Assembly (NCBI GenBank): GCA_029259635.1
Contig: JAJDEU010000055.1
Span: 1-64,000 of the forward strand
Source: Planctomycetota bacterium
GTDB lineage: Bacteria; Planctomycetota; UBA1135; GCA-002686595
Direction of reading: 5' to 3'
DNA: 64,000 bases
The position numbers and the translations under genes are program-made. Positions 52,093 to 61,769 of the stretch are shown piece by piece (position 1 is the stretch's first letter; every line of letters begins with the position of its first letter). The notes under the pieces are model-generated. The model was not told the origin of the DNA and searched no databases. It saw nothing but the letters and a program-made list of their open reading frames with translations.

Positions 52093-54920
52093 AATTGAGT
52101 CTTGCCAAAGAACCCGCGCTCCTCATCGGAGTCGCGCTGATCATCGGTGTCTTGTTTCTTCGGCTCGACGCGGAGCCCGCGTCCCTGCGTGGCCGTAAAA
52201 AGGCAGAGGCGCTCGAGCTACAGGAGAGCCGCCTTCCCGATGTCGCGCGCGCGAAGCCGCGCATTGTCGGCAATGAAGCCGGAGCGAGCACCCGCGACCT
52301 CTTCGTGCAGCCGTCGGACACGCGTCCGCTGCCTCCGCTCGACTGGATCGATCCGCCGCGCGCGGAGCTCGCCGCGATCTTTCCGCCGCTCGACCCGGGC
52401 CCGGCTCCGGCGCTCTTTGGAGAGTTTCTGCGCCGCGAGATGGTTCGCATCGACTCGAGTGAGTCGGGCGCGACGCAGTTGGCATTGCCCGTGTTCGACG
52501 ATCAGCTGGACTCAGGGCGCGGGGGATCGGATGTGAGTGGCGTACGATCTGCACTGCGCGAACTCGGCAAACGCATCGGTTCGGAGGAGGAGGACGCGAC
52601 GCTCTCTCCCGCGGAACGGGCTGCACAGCGCGCGAGCTATCGACGCGTCTACGACTGGATCGAGTTGAGTGGCGCGATCACGATCTACGGCTCGATCGAA
52701 AACGATGATCGATTCGCGCTCTTCCTCGATGAACGGAGCGCCGCTCCCGTCGTGTTTCGGCAGATCAATCCGACGACCGGACAGGAGAGCTTCCCCGGTC
52801 AACCGCCGATCAACTACGAGCAAGAGCGATTGACTGAGATCGGCCTTGCGCTGAATCGCAGCAACGAGCTGGAGCTCCGCTCGCGTCGCTTGAAGATGCT
52901 CGGCAGCACCCAGCGCGAGGTCTTGGCCTTCGCCGAGTATTGCCTGGAGTCGCGACTGGCCGCGCCGCGCGCCATGCAGCTCGCGCAAGAGGCGCTGATG
53001 CCGCTGATCGAGGCGGTCCCCGACGATCCCGCTCCGCGCTTGGCACTAGCGCGTACCTTTGAAGCCGACTTCGAGTTCGAGGCGGCTTTTGTCGAGGTTC
53101 GAGCTCTCCTCGAGGAGTTTCCCGAGAACCCCGAGATCTACGTGGCGTTCGCCGAGCTCGAGCTGCGCTGTCTGCTCTTCGAATCCGCTGAAGAGCATTT
53201 GCTCGCCGCGCTCCGCCTCGACCGCACTTCCTCGCGAGCTCACTGGGTGCTCGGCCGCATGTACGGCAAGCGCGGAGAAACCGAACTCGCGCTGAATCAT
53301 TTGGAGGCGGCCCAACGTCATATGGCGGAAGAGCTCGAGCCGCTCACCGTTCGCGTCGAGGTGCGCACCGACCTGGCCGGCGCGCTGCTCGCGCGCGGTG
53401 AAATCGAGGCCGCCGCCCGTGAACTAGAGATCGCACGGCGCCTCGATCCGCTCGACCAGGAGACTCTGGCGGCGCTGATCCACTGCGCGATCATCGACCC
53501 TGCACTCGTCGGAATCACTGCGCCCGCACGCGGAGCTGGCGCACCGGAGGCGGCACTCGAGACCTGGCTGCAGCCGATCTCCGACGTCGTGCGCGAGCGC
53601 GAGTCTTCGGATGGTTCACTCGGCTTGCGATTCGAGCTCTTGATGGCGATTGGCCTGTGGGATCTCGAGCACGGCGACGGGAGCTCGGCAAAGACGCGCT
53701 TCACCGCAGCCGCAATCGCGGATCCTCTTCGGGCTCACTTCGCTTCACGCGCTCTGTCCTACCTGTTCGAGACGGTCGGCGATCTGGAGGGTGCCATGTC
53801 GCTCATCGAGCAAGCGCTGGAGGGCAATCCGTCCGACGCGTGGAGCCTGTACCAACGCGGTCGACTGCAGGTCCTCTCGGGCGACCTCGACGGGGCACAA
53901 GCGAGTTTTGAAGCCGCGCTCGAACAAGACCTCGACTTCGACGACGCGCTGGTCGCACTCGGCGAGCTGCTCTTGGAGGACGGCGCCTATAACGACGCAA
54001 GCCGCTACTTCGAACGCGCGCTCTCGCGCGACACCGGCCGCGCGGAGGTCCACACACTAGAGGGATTGGTTCGCCTGCGCTCGGGGTCCTTCTTCGAAGC
54101 GCTGGCCTCTTTCGAGCGTGCGCTCGAATTGCGTTTCGATGATCCGGTCGCGCTCGGCGGCAAAGCCTGGGCGACCTATCGAACCGGCAACTCGGCCGAG
54201 GCGCTCATCCTGCTGGCACAGCTCGACGACTCGCGCCGAGCTTTTTCCGAAGAGGACGCGCATCGCATCTGGGCGCGCGAACAGATCGCGCGCATCACCG
54301 ATCATCTGGAGAAGGTCGCCTGGGGCGACGGCTTCGCGCGCACGGTGATTCGCAACGGCTGGCAGGTTGACGAGGGAGCCGGTCCGCTGGTCGGGCTCGA
54401 GGGCGAGACGGTGCGGCTCTCCGGCGTCTTCTCACGCGCGGGCAAGACGCGCATCTATCGCGAGTATCCCGCGGGCAGCTTCGTTTCGATCGAGGCTAGC
54501 GTGTGGATTCCCGCCGGCGCTCCGATTCGGGGAGGCCTGTTTGTCGCTCGCGAGCGACGACGTCAACGCGTCTGGACGACCGAGAGCGAGGTCTCGATTG
54601 CGCGGCATTCGGACGGAGCGCTCGAGGTTTGCATCGAGCGGTCGGCGACCACAGAGCCCGAGACGCTCAAGACGAACGAGATCGAATTTCCGACGGGGCG
54701 GTGGGTGCGCGTGCGCATCGAACGAACCGGAACGGTTGAAGAGCCGACGGTCGACGTCTTCCTCGGGGGCGTGCCGGTTGTGATCGGAGCGGACTTCCCG
54801 CAGCTCGGTCGTGGCGGGCAGCCGTTGCGCGTCGGCGTCTTCGCCGAGGGCGAGACCGGACGCGAGGTCGACCTCAAGCTCGACGACGTGGTCGTCGTCT
54901 ACCGGGAGCTCGGCCAATGA
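52089..54920 (+). CDS. large membrane-anchored TPR protein of the secretion operon
   Basis: A 943-residue protein. It has an N-terminal membrane helix (ALLIGVALIIGVLFL, about 10-24) and a periplasmic segment with FVQPSDTRPLPPLDWIDPP, comparable in position to PilP/GspC but without clear homology. From about residue 300 it carries many TPR units (PRLALARTFEADFEFEAAFVEV, SEVHWVLGRMYGKRGETELALNHLEAA-type repeats, AWSLYQRGRLQVLSGDLDGAQASFEAALEQ). The last 150 residues form a concanavalin-like sandwich (FVSIEASVWIPAGAP, then WVRVRIERTGTVEEPTVDVFLGG). Four-base overlaps with both neighbours. Confidence 0.8.
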   Translation: MKLSLAKEPALLIGVALIIGVLFLRLDAEPASLRGRKKAEALELQESRLPDVARAKPRIVGNEAGASTRDLFVQPSDTRPLPPLDWIDPPRAELAAIFPPLDPGPAPALFGEFLRREMVRIDSSESGATQLALPVFDDQLDSGRGGSDVSGVRSALRELGKRIGSEEEDATLSPAERAAQRASYRRVYDWIELSGAITIYGSIENDDRFALFLDERSAAPVVFRQINPTTGQESFPGQPPINYEQERLTEIGLALNRSNELELRSRRLKMLGSTQREVLAFAEYCLESRLAAPRAMQLAQEALMPLIEAVPDDPAPRLALARTFEADFEFEAAFVEVRALLEEFPENPEIYVAFAELELRCLLFESAEEHLLAALRLDRTSSRAHWVLGRMYGKRGETELALNHLEAAQRHMAEELEPLTVRVEVRTDLAGALLARGEIEAAARELEIARRLDPLDQETLAALIHCAIIDPALVGITAPARGAGAPEAALETWLQPISDVVRERESSDGSLGLRFELLMAIGLWDLEHGDGSSAKTRFTAAAIADPLRAHFASRALSYLFETVGDLEGAMSLIEQALEGNPSDAWSLYQRGRLQVLSGDLDGAQASFEAALEQDLDFDDALVALGELLLEDGAYNDASRYFERALSRDTGRAEVHTLEGLVRLRSGSFFEALASFERALELRFDDPVALGGKAWATYRTGNSAEALILLAQLDDSRRAFSEEDAHRIWAREQIARITDHLEKVAWGDGFARTVIRNGWQVDEGAGPLVGLEGETVRLSGVFSRAGKTRIYREYPAGSFVSIEASVWIPAGAPIRGGLFVARERRRQRVWTTESEVSIARHSDGALEVCIERSATTEPETLKTNEIEFPTGRWVRVRIERTGTVEEPTVDVFLGGVPVVIGADFPQLGRGGQPLRVGVFAEGETGREVDLKLDDVVVVYRELGQ

Positions 54921-55555
54921 CGCGGCCGCAGAAGATGAGCTTCGGCGCGCGCGCCGGCTTCACGTTGATCGAGATGATCGCGGTGCTCCTAATCCTGTCG
55001 ATTCTCGTGGGCGTCTTCTTGGTGAATATCGCGGGTACTCAGGAGCTGGTCGAGGTTCAGCTCATGCGCACGCAGCTCGAACAAATCTCGCTCGCCGCTA
55101 GCGAGTACGAGGTCGAAGAGGGCGACTATCCGCCGAGCCATTTTGACGAGCGCACCGGTCCGGCGCCCAATCCGATCAACCTGGGGATCGAGCGCATGCT
55201 GATCGCGCTCTGGTCCGACGGACTGGAGGGCTGCGGACTCTCGCCGGATGACCTCGACAACCTCGACGGCGATCGCAGCGCGAACCGGCTCAGCGACCTG
55301 CCGACCTCGGATCTCTTCGAGCTCCTCGATGCATGGGGCAACCCGATCGCCTACTTCCATCACACCGACTACGAGCGCGAAGACGTCTACCAGACCTTTG
55401 ACACGCTGACCGGCGAGCGCGAGGAGGAGAAGGTCCGGGCGCTGAAGAACCCAAAGACCAAGCTCTTCTTCGAGCACCGAAAGTTTCAACTGATCTCGGC
55501 CGGCCCCGACGGGCTCTTCATGACCGAGGACGATATCACCAACTTCAAACGATGA
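54917..55555 (+). CDS. GspG-like major pseudopilin
   Basis: A 212-residue prepilin. The class III signal is short and basic, and is cut after Gly14: G14-F-T-L-I-E19 with the required Glu at mature position 5, then the hydrophobic helix MIAVLLILSILVGVFLV. The globular part keeps GspG features: LEQISLAASEYEVEEGDYPP, LLDAWGNPIAYF and the calcium-binding end SAGPDGLFMTEDDI. It is longer than usual GspG proteins (about 145 residues) by an insertion after the PPS segment. It is probably the main building block of the pseudopilus. Four-base overlaps on both sides. Confidence 0.92.
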   Translation: MTRPQKMSFGARAGFTLIEMIAVLLILSILVGVFLVNIAGTQELVEVQLMRTQLEQISLAASEYEVEEGDYPPSHFDERTGPAPNPINLGIERMLIALWSDGLEGCGLSPDDLDNLDGDRSANRLSDLPTSDLFELLDAWGNPIAYFHHTDYEREDVYQTFDTLTGEREEEKVRALKNPKTKLFFEHRKFQLISAGPDGLFMTEDDITNFKR

Positions 55556-56562
55556 ATCTGCGGCCGAACTCCTCGCCCCGCCGGCGCTTCGACACGCGCG
55601 GCATGACGCTGCTCGAGCTGTTGCTCGTGATGGTGGTGATGGGAGTGGTCATGGGGCTCGGCGTGGGAACCTTCGCGTCGCTCGATCCGGGACGCGGAAC
55701 GGCGGCCTCGACCGTCCGAGGCACGCTGCGCTCGGCGGTTCAATCGGCGAAGGCAAACCGAGCTCCGGCCGTGGTTCAGCTCGATGCGAAGACGGGTGAG
55801 CTAACTCCGCGCGGCCTCGTCACCGTCGGTACCTGGCACTTCGAAGGCCTCGGGCTGCGCGGTGCCTTCGGGGTTGACGGGATCGGCACCGACATCGAGA
55901 AGTCGCCGGGAGTTCTGGGTGAAGCGCTGGAGTTCCCCGCGGGCGCGCGGGCGCGAGCGGAGTTCGCGATTCAAGACGATCCCTCCTTCGAGTTTTCGGG
56001 GGGCTTCGCCATCGAGTGCCAAATCGCGCCCGACGCGGCGAGCTCGGCACACGCGATCAGCGTCGGAAATGTGTTCGGCTTGTACGTTCTCGCAACCGGC
56101 GCCGTACGCGTCTGGTTCTACAGCGTGGACCAGGATGGCGAACAGAGTGGGCAGGTCGTGCTCGACAGCGACGCCGCTGTGCTCTTGCCCGGAGAGTGGT
56201 CGAAGGTGCGGGTGGAGTACGACCGGCGAGAGCTCTTGATCGTCGTCGATGGTGTGCGCGTCGCGCGCATGGAGGCGAGCGAGGAAGTCGCTCGAGTGCA
56301 GGCGCCGATGATTCTCGGCGGCGGACAAAAACCCTTCGTCGGACGCATCGACGAGCTCGTGCTCTCGGCTTGGACGATCGGCGAGATACGAAAGTTGCCG
56401 GCGTCGGTGGTACTGGACAAAGAGACGGCCGCCGAGATTGGCTTCGATGCGGCCGGTCACCTCGACGCGCGGCGTCATCCCGAGCCGCTCGAGCTGGGAC
56501 TGACCCACTTGAGCGGTCGCCGCGAGACGGTGAGAGTCGGACGTTGGGGGACGATCGAATGA
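55552..56562 (+). CDS. GspH-like pseudopilin carrying a LamG-like domain
   Basis: A 336-residue prepilin cleaved after Gly17: G17-M-T-L-L-E22 with Glu at +5, then a long hydrophobic helix LLLVMVVMGVVMGLGVGTF. After a short pilin-like segment (RGTLRSAVQSAKANRAPAVVQLDA) residues 130-285 resemble a LamG/concanavalin sandwich: FEFSGGFAIECQIAPDAASSAHAIS, GNVFGLYVLATGAVRVWFYSVDQ, LPGEWSKVRVEYDRRELLIVVDGVRVA and FVGRIDELVLSAW. Normal GspH proteins have no such domain. The tip of the pseudopilus could therefore bind a carbohydrate or protein. Four-base overlaps on both sides. Confidence 0.88.
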   Translation: MNLRPNSSPRRRFDTRGMTLLELLLVMVVMGVVMGLGVGTFASLDPGRGTAASTVRGTLRSAVQSAKANRAPAVVQLDAKTGELTPRGLVTVGTWHFEGLGLRGAFGVDGIGTDIEKSPGVLGEALEFPAGARARAEFAIQDDPSFEFSGGFAIECQIAPDAASSAHAISVGNVFGLYVLATGAVRVWFYSVDQDGEQSGQVVLDSDAAVLLPGEWSKVRVEYDRRELLIVVDGVRVARMEASEEVARVQAPMILGGGQKPFVGRIDELVLSAWTIGEIRKLPASVVLDKETAAEIGFDAAGHLDARRHPEPLELGLTHLSGRRETVRVGRWGTIE

Positions 56563-59500
56563 GAGGCTTACGGACAGGAGGGCGCTTCTCTTCAGAGCGC
56601 GGCGGGTTCGCGATGATCGCCGTGCTGCTCGTACTCCTCGCGCTGTTCGTCCTCGCGACGCCCTACCTCCTGGGGATTCGACGCGCGGACCGCGAGAGCG
56701 AGCGCGTCTTCGACCGCATGTCCGCGCGCCTCGCGCTCGACGATGCTGCGCGCCACGCCCGCGCTCGACTCGACGCGACTCATCCCGCGGTAGACACGTC
56801 GCCGTACTGGGATTCGATGGACGAGCTCGCGATCGACAATCATCTCGACCCCGAGTTCGTGAACGCGAACGATCCGAATGGAGTCATGTGGGATCTCGAT
56901 GCCACCGACCTCTCGGGGCGGGTGGATCTGGGCAGCGCATCGCCCGGCGTGCTCGCGAACCTGATGGGTGGGCACACTTGGCTCGCCAAAGCTGCATCGG
57001 AGGAGGACGCGTCCCTGAAGACCGCGTCGACCCGCGGCTTCGCGGGTGAGGGGTTTTTGTGGGTCGGTGGCGAGCGCATGGCTTACTTGGAGAGCGACGG
57101 CTCGACCTTCGGCAAGCTCGAGCGGGAGCTCTTCGGCGACGCGAATACGGACGCGGTGAATCCCGACTGCGACTTCGCGCGGCCGCGCGCTCACGATGCC
57201 GGCGCGCCGGTGCTCGGTCTCGAGGCCTTCGCTCTTCCCCTGTGGCGCATTCGTGCCGAGACGGCGAAGTGGCGGACGCCGGCGGACTTCGAGCAGGTAA
57301 GAGAGGCGTTCGACGAGTCCATCAGTGGGCCCGCCGACGAGCTGGCCTTCATGCTGCTGAAGGGTGGCGCGACGACTTTCGGTGGACTCGGGGCGGGGCC
57401 GCGTTGGCAGCGCGCGACTCGGCTGGTGGACTCCGTGGTCGGCGGCAACGACTGCGCGCTGCGTGTCGAAGAAGCGCACTACTTCAATCCGGGTACGACC
57501 GTTCAGATCTCGAATGGCGCGATCTCGGAGATGGCGATCGTGCGCGAGGTCATCGGTTCGGTGGTCAAGCTCGAACGCGTGCTGCTCGGCGACTACGACG
57601 CCTTCGACGCGGTGGTTCGGCCGCTCGCTCGGCGTCCCGTCAATCTGAACAGCGCGCCGCCCGAGGTTCTGCACGCGCTCTTTCTCGGACTCAAGCTGCG
57701 TCGCAGAAACGCGCGCATCACCGACCGCGAAGCGAATCAGTTGGTGGACTCGGTGCTCGTGAGTAGGCCCTTCACCGGCTTCGAAGACTTCTTGAACCGC
57801 GTCGTTCTGCCGGCGGCGGGGCTGGAGCAGGGTGGCGCTGGCGAGAACAGCTTCATGGATGCGGTCGATGCCGAGGCGCTCTATCGAAACGGACTGAACG
57901 CGAACGACCGCGCGCTCGAGTTCTCCACGATGCCCTTTGCGTTTACCACGCGCGGAACTTTTGGACTCTCGCTGCGCAGCTCGATCAACGCGAAAAGCGG
58001 AATCGAGCGCGCTTCGCTGGAGCGCGAGCAGGTCGAGGTGATGGTTCCGCAGCGCGAGCTGATGCGCCTGTGGACGCGGCAGGAGGATTTCGATGAGGAG
58101 CTGCGGCTCTCGCGCGAGGCGCCGCTCTGGTCAACCGGTCCGTCGGCCACTTCACTCGCGTCGAACGGAGCGAATCCGCCCTCGCGCTTTGCCGCACACT
58201 TTGGGACGTTGACCGAGGGCGCGCTGATGGGTGAGCTCGCCCCGGGCTTTGCCTCGCGCGACGAGCACGGCTGGGCGCAGCTCTTCGCGACGCGCACCGA
58301 CGACCGGGAGACCGACTACCACTCACGCCATGTCGAACACATGGACCGCGAGACCTCGAACCTCGAGGGCATGGACTTTTCGCGCGCCGGCGCTTATGCG
58401 GCGAATGCCTCGGATCCGGACGTCGAGTGGACGGGCGCACAGGGCGACTTGCTGCGGCCGTTCTCCTTTGCGATGTGGGTCAAGCCCCAGCTGCGTGCGT
58501 CAGGTGCGCTCTACTTCGATCTGGGAGATTCGGCCTACCCGGACACGGATCGTGTGTCGCTCAGCGAAGAGGGCACCGATCTCTTGGTCAGTGTGCTCGA
58601 TGCCGGCGGCGATCACCGGCTGAGCGTTCTCGAAGAGCGCACCGAGGTCCGCGTTCCGATCGAGCACTTTCCGCTCAACACCTGGACGCATTTGTCGATA
58701 GACGTGCGCGGCAGTCGGCCGGATCAGATCACGGTTCTGGTCGATGGTATGGCGCGCGGTGAGACGAGCGGGCTGACGAAGCTCGCGACGAACTTGGGCG
58801 AGACGGCGACTACGATTCAGGTGGACTCGACGGAGGGCTTCGGCGCGGTGGGCGAGCGTTGTGTCGTTCAGATCGGAAACGAGATCATCGAGGCCGAGGT
58901 GATGGGTCCGACGACGCTGCTCGCGACGCCGTATGTCGACGGAATGAACGCCGGCATCGGCGGGCGGGCGGCGCGGGAGCAGGAGTTGTGGAGGTCAGAC
59001 GGCAGCGAGCAGCTCAACCAAGGTATCGGTGTTGTTCGCAACCACCCGGCGCTCTCCGCGGTTCAGCTCTTTGGCTACAGCCGCGCGCTCCGCTCTTCGG
59101 CTCCGGTGGGGGCGACGAGCTTGCCCACACCGCTCGGTCCCTTTGCGGTGGCGGAAGTGCACACGGTGGAAGGGGGGACCCTGCACGAAGGTGATTTGAT
59201 CGAGGTGGAGGGGCTGAACGGAGCGCGCAGGTTGGGAACCGGAATCAAGGGGCGAAGCAGCAACGCGACCGGACTGGTCTTACGACGTGGCGATGATCCC
59301 GGGAGTGGGGACACATCCTTTCTTTCGGCGTTCAATACCAGCGGCGGCTACGCGATGTTAGTTCAGCGAGAGATGATCATTACGTTCGACAACTCGCCCA
59401 CGCAAAGAGAGACGATTCATGGCGAACCGCTCGGCGGAATGGAGCTCATTCGCTATACGGGCATTAAGGACAATATCTTGCAGCTCGCGCTTCCCCGGGG

Positions 59501-61769
59501 AGAGGTTCGAAAGGAACTGAATAGCAGTAGCCCGATTCCAGCTGGAGGAGACGTACGCGTGTTCGTTACCGATTTCGACGACAATGTGGACTGGGGTTCT
59601 GGTCCCAACGGCGATGAGGAGTTGACGTATCAGCTGTTCGTCGTGCCGATCTCCCTACCGGCACCTAACGTCCTCGCGGGCAATCAGCAGTTTCTCGATC
59701 AGACGACCTCAGATGTTCCCCAGTTCGCACAAATCACGCGCGTCGATAACTTTCGGCACCTGACGGAGTGGATTTGCTACGACAGGATCATTGCGCCGCC
59801 GAGTGGCGCGCATCCTCAGTTCGTACGCGACCACCCCGACGTCCTCGAGCGCGTGCGAAAATTGATTGCCCCTCAACCGATCGAAGCCAATATTCAAGCG
59901 GCTTCGCCGACGCCTCCGCAAGGTGGCGGTCCAGGGCAACCCCCCAAAGAGGAAGGCTTTCCCGTGCCGGGGAGCACCGGCGTGGGAATTTTTCGCGCCG
60001 TTTCGCCGAACACAATGGCAAGCACGTCGGCTTCCGCCAATCCCGCCGCGCTTCCCCCGTTGAGCCCCGCTGCAGCTCCGCAATCCACGTCGCAGGATAC
60101 GGCTTCCGCGCTCGACGACTTCGGCTACTGGAAGGGCGATCTCGGCGTGGCGGAAGACCAGGACTACTTCCTCACGAGTGCCGTGCGGAAGACGCTTAAC
60201 TTCCGCGGCGTGATGGGCACGTATCCGCACGATCATCCCCCGGGAACCCCGATCCTGCCCGTCTTTCGCGTCTGGAGAGACGAGGACGATGTCGGCATTC
60301 CCGGTGCTGGTGATCGGGCTTGGTTGATCTTCGAAAACGAAGATTCGATCGGCGAACCGGTCAGCATTCACCGCAGCTACTTGCCGGGCGACCGCTATCC
60401 CACCCAGGGCTGGCTCTCCGCATCCTACGTGGCCAAGGCTGGAACGACTTCGACCGAGCTCTTCGAAGAAGCCCGCTCGGGGCTGAGCTCGCCGGACTTT
60501 GAGAGCCAGGTCTTCATCGCTCTCGAAGAACGGATCGGAACTTTCCTACCGCCAACAGAGGGACCCACGACGAGTTCGGGAGCACCCCTTGATCGCGAGA
60601 TGCGCAGCATCACGCGGCTGGTGAAGTTTCCGAGCGGCGAGCTTCCGCGCGCGGTCGACTCGATTGCAGTCGGCGGCCCCGCGGCAGGTACGAACGGCGG
60701 TCCGATGCCGGACGCGATCGTGGATGAGTTGGAGTTCGGCGCGACGCTCTTCGGGGGCTCGATGGCTCCTGGCGATGTCGCTCGCGGTGCCGCGATGGTT
60801 CTCGATGAAGCGCTCGGGCTCGGAACGGGGTCGATTGAGATCTGGTCGAAGACGATGCGCGACTCGCGCGGATTTTTTAACACCGGCTTCGCACCGCCCC
60901 GCGAGCTTCCCCGCGGTGGCGGCCTGCTGCGCATCGGCGAAGAGTTGATCGCCTACGACAACGTGGACCCCGGCGGAACCGCGATCGATATTGCTCCCGG
61001 CGGACGCGGGATGCTCGGCACGGAAGAGCAGCCGCACCGCGTCGGCGAGTCGATCTACTTTTTGTCGCACATGCGCACGACGACGACCTTGGGCCAAGTC
61101 GGGCCCGCCGACGCCGACGTCGCGCTGGCCGACCTGCACGGCCTGCCGGAAAGCGGGACGCTCTTGGTCGGGAAGGAACTGCTCCACTACACCCATAGCG
61201 ATGCGAACCGTGGCGCGGGAGTGGTCGGCATGCCGCGCGCTTCCGAAGAGCCCGGCGAACGTGACGGCGAGGGCGGCGCGCTCTTCCGCGGACGCTTTGG
61301 AACCGCGGCTTCGGCGCACGTGACGGGGACGCCGGCTGTGCTCTTCCCCACGCGCTACCTCGATCGCTGGGCCGATGGGGCGGAAGCACCGGAGCTGTCC
61401 TACTTCGGCTTCGCGGCCAGCCAGCCGAACGCCTACTGGCAGAGCGCCTTCTTCGAAGAGAGCGAGCCCCAGCATCCGGGCGCGCAGCTCGGCCTGCTCG
61501 TTCGCGCTTCGCCCGAGATCCCTTGGGATGCGGATCCGGACAAGACGGACGGCCTGTGGTTGTTCGACAAGGGGCAAGAGGAGAACCGCAGCCTCGCGCT
61601 CGGCGTGCAGTCCGATCTCTTGGAGTGGCGCGTCTTTGTGCGCTATGAGCCGGGCGCTTTCGATTTCCTGTCGGGCTTCGCGCACGGCTGGAAGACCACG
61701 CCCGAGCTGCGCTTTGTCGGCGCGGAGTTTGTGGCGCCGCGGGTGACGTTGTTCCGGGAGGACCGATGA
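56559..61769 (+). CDS. giant GspK-like minor pseudopilin with LamG-like domain and repeats
   Basis: A 1736-residue protein, several times longer than usual GspK (about 300-350). Start ATG 56559 overlaps the previous stop. N-terminal prepilin helix at 15-37 (GGFAMIAVLLVLLALFVLATPYLL), lacking Glu at +5 as GspK does. A GspK SAM-like/HhH segment lies at 358-422 (RPVNLNSAPPEVLHALFLGL, then FTGFEDFLNRVVLP). A LamG-like domain is at about 608-740 (RPFSFAMWVKPQLR, WTHLSIDVRGSRPDQITVLVDG). Short beta modules occur near 160, 290, 740, 1450 and 1530. A Pro/Ser-rich linker lies at about 1100-1185. It probably caps the pseudopilus or binds substrates. Confidence 0.88.
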   Translation: MRGLRTGGRFSSERGGFAMIAVLLVLLALFVLATPYLLGIRRADRESERVFDRMSARLALDDAARHARARLDATHPAVDTSPYWDSMDELAIDNHLDPEFVNANDPNGVMWDLDATDLSGRVDLGSASPGVLANLMGGHTWLAKAASEEDASLKTASTRGFAGEGFLWVGGERMAYLESDGSTFGKLERELFGDANTDAVNPDCDFARPRAHDAGAPVLGLEAFALPLWRIRAETAKWRTPADFEQVREAFDESISGPADELAFMLLKGGATTFGGLGAGPRWQRATRLVDSVVGGNDCALRVEEAHYFNPGTTVQISNGAISEMAIVREVIGSVVKLERVLLGDYDAFDAVVRPLARRPVNLNSAPPEVLHALFLGLKLRRRNARITDREANQLVDSVLVSRPFTGFEDFLNRVVLPAAGLEQGGAGENSFMDAVDAEALYRNGLNANDRALEFSTMPFAFTTRGTFGLSLRSSINAKSGIERASLEREQVEVMVPQRELMRLWTRQEDFDEELRLSREAPLWSTGPSATSLASNGANPPSRFAAHFGTLTEGALMGELAPGFASRDEHGWAQLFATRTDDRETDYHSRHVEHMDRETSNLEGMDFSRAGAYAANASDPDVEWTGAQGDLLRPFSFAMWVKPQLRASGALYFDLGDSAYPDTDRVSLSEEGTDLLVSVLDAGGDHRLSVLEERTEVRVPIEHFPLNTWTHLSIDVRGSRPDQITVLVDGMARGETSGLTKLATNLGETATTIQVDSTEGFGAVGERCVVQIGNEIIEAEVMGPTTLLATPYVDGMNAGIGGRAAREQELWRSDGSEQLNQGIGVVRNHPALSAVQLFGYSRALRSSAPVGATSLPTPLGPFAVAEVHTVEGGTLHEGDLIEVEGLNGARRLGTGIKGRSSNATGLVLRRGDDPGSGDTSFLSAFNTSGGYAMLVQREMIITFDNSPTQRETIHGEPLGGMELIRYTGIKDNILQLALPRGEVRKELNSSSPIPAGGDVRVFVTDFDDNVDWGSGPNGDEELTYQLFVVPISLPAPNVLAGNQQFLDQTTSDVPQFAQITRVDNFRHLTEWICYDRIIAPPSGAHPQFVRDHPDVLERVRKLIAPQPIEANIQAASPTPPQGGGPGQPPKEEGFPVPGSTGVGIFRAVSPNTMASTSASANPAALPPLSPAAAPQSTSQDTASALDDFGYWKGDLGVAEDQDYFLTSAVRKTLNFRGVMGTYPHDHPPGTPILPVFRVWRDEDDVGIPGAGDRAWLIFENEDSIGEPVSIHRSYLPGDRYPTQGWLSASYVAKAGTTSTELFEEARSGLSSPDFESQVFIALEERIGTFLPPTEGPTTSSGAPLDREMRSITRLVKFPSGELPRAVDSIAVGGPAAGTNGGPMPDAIVDELEFGATLFGGSMAPGDVARGAAMVLDEALGLGTGSIEIWSKTMRDSRGFFNTGFAPPRELPRGGGLLRIGEELIAYDNVDPGGTAIDIAPGGRGMLGTEEQPHRVGESIYFLSHMRTTTTLGQVGPADADVALADLHGLPESGTLLVGKELLHYTHSDANRGAGVVGMPRASEEPGERDGEGGALFRGRFGTAASAHVTGTPAVLFPTRYLDRWADGAEAPELSYFGFAASQPNAYWQSAFFEESEPQHPGAQLGLLVRASPEIPWDADPDKTDGLWLFDKGQEENRSLALGVQSDLLEWRVFVRYEPGAFDFLSGFAHGWKTTPELRFVGAEFVAPRVTLFREDR

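Noticed and set aside
56016-56558. Upstream extension of the GspK-like frame
   Set aside because: It overlaps the GspH-like gene in another frame, is Arg-rich noise, and ATG 56559 gives a proper prepilin-type helix.
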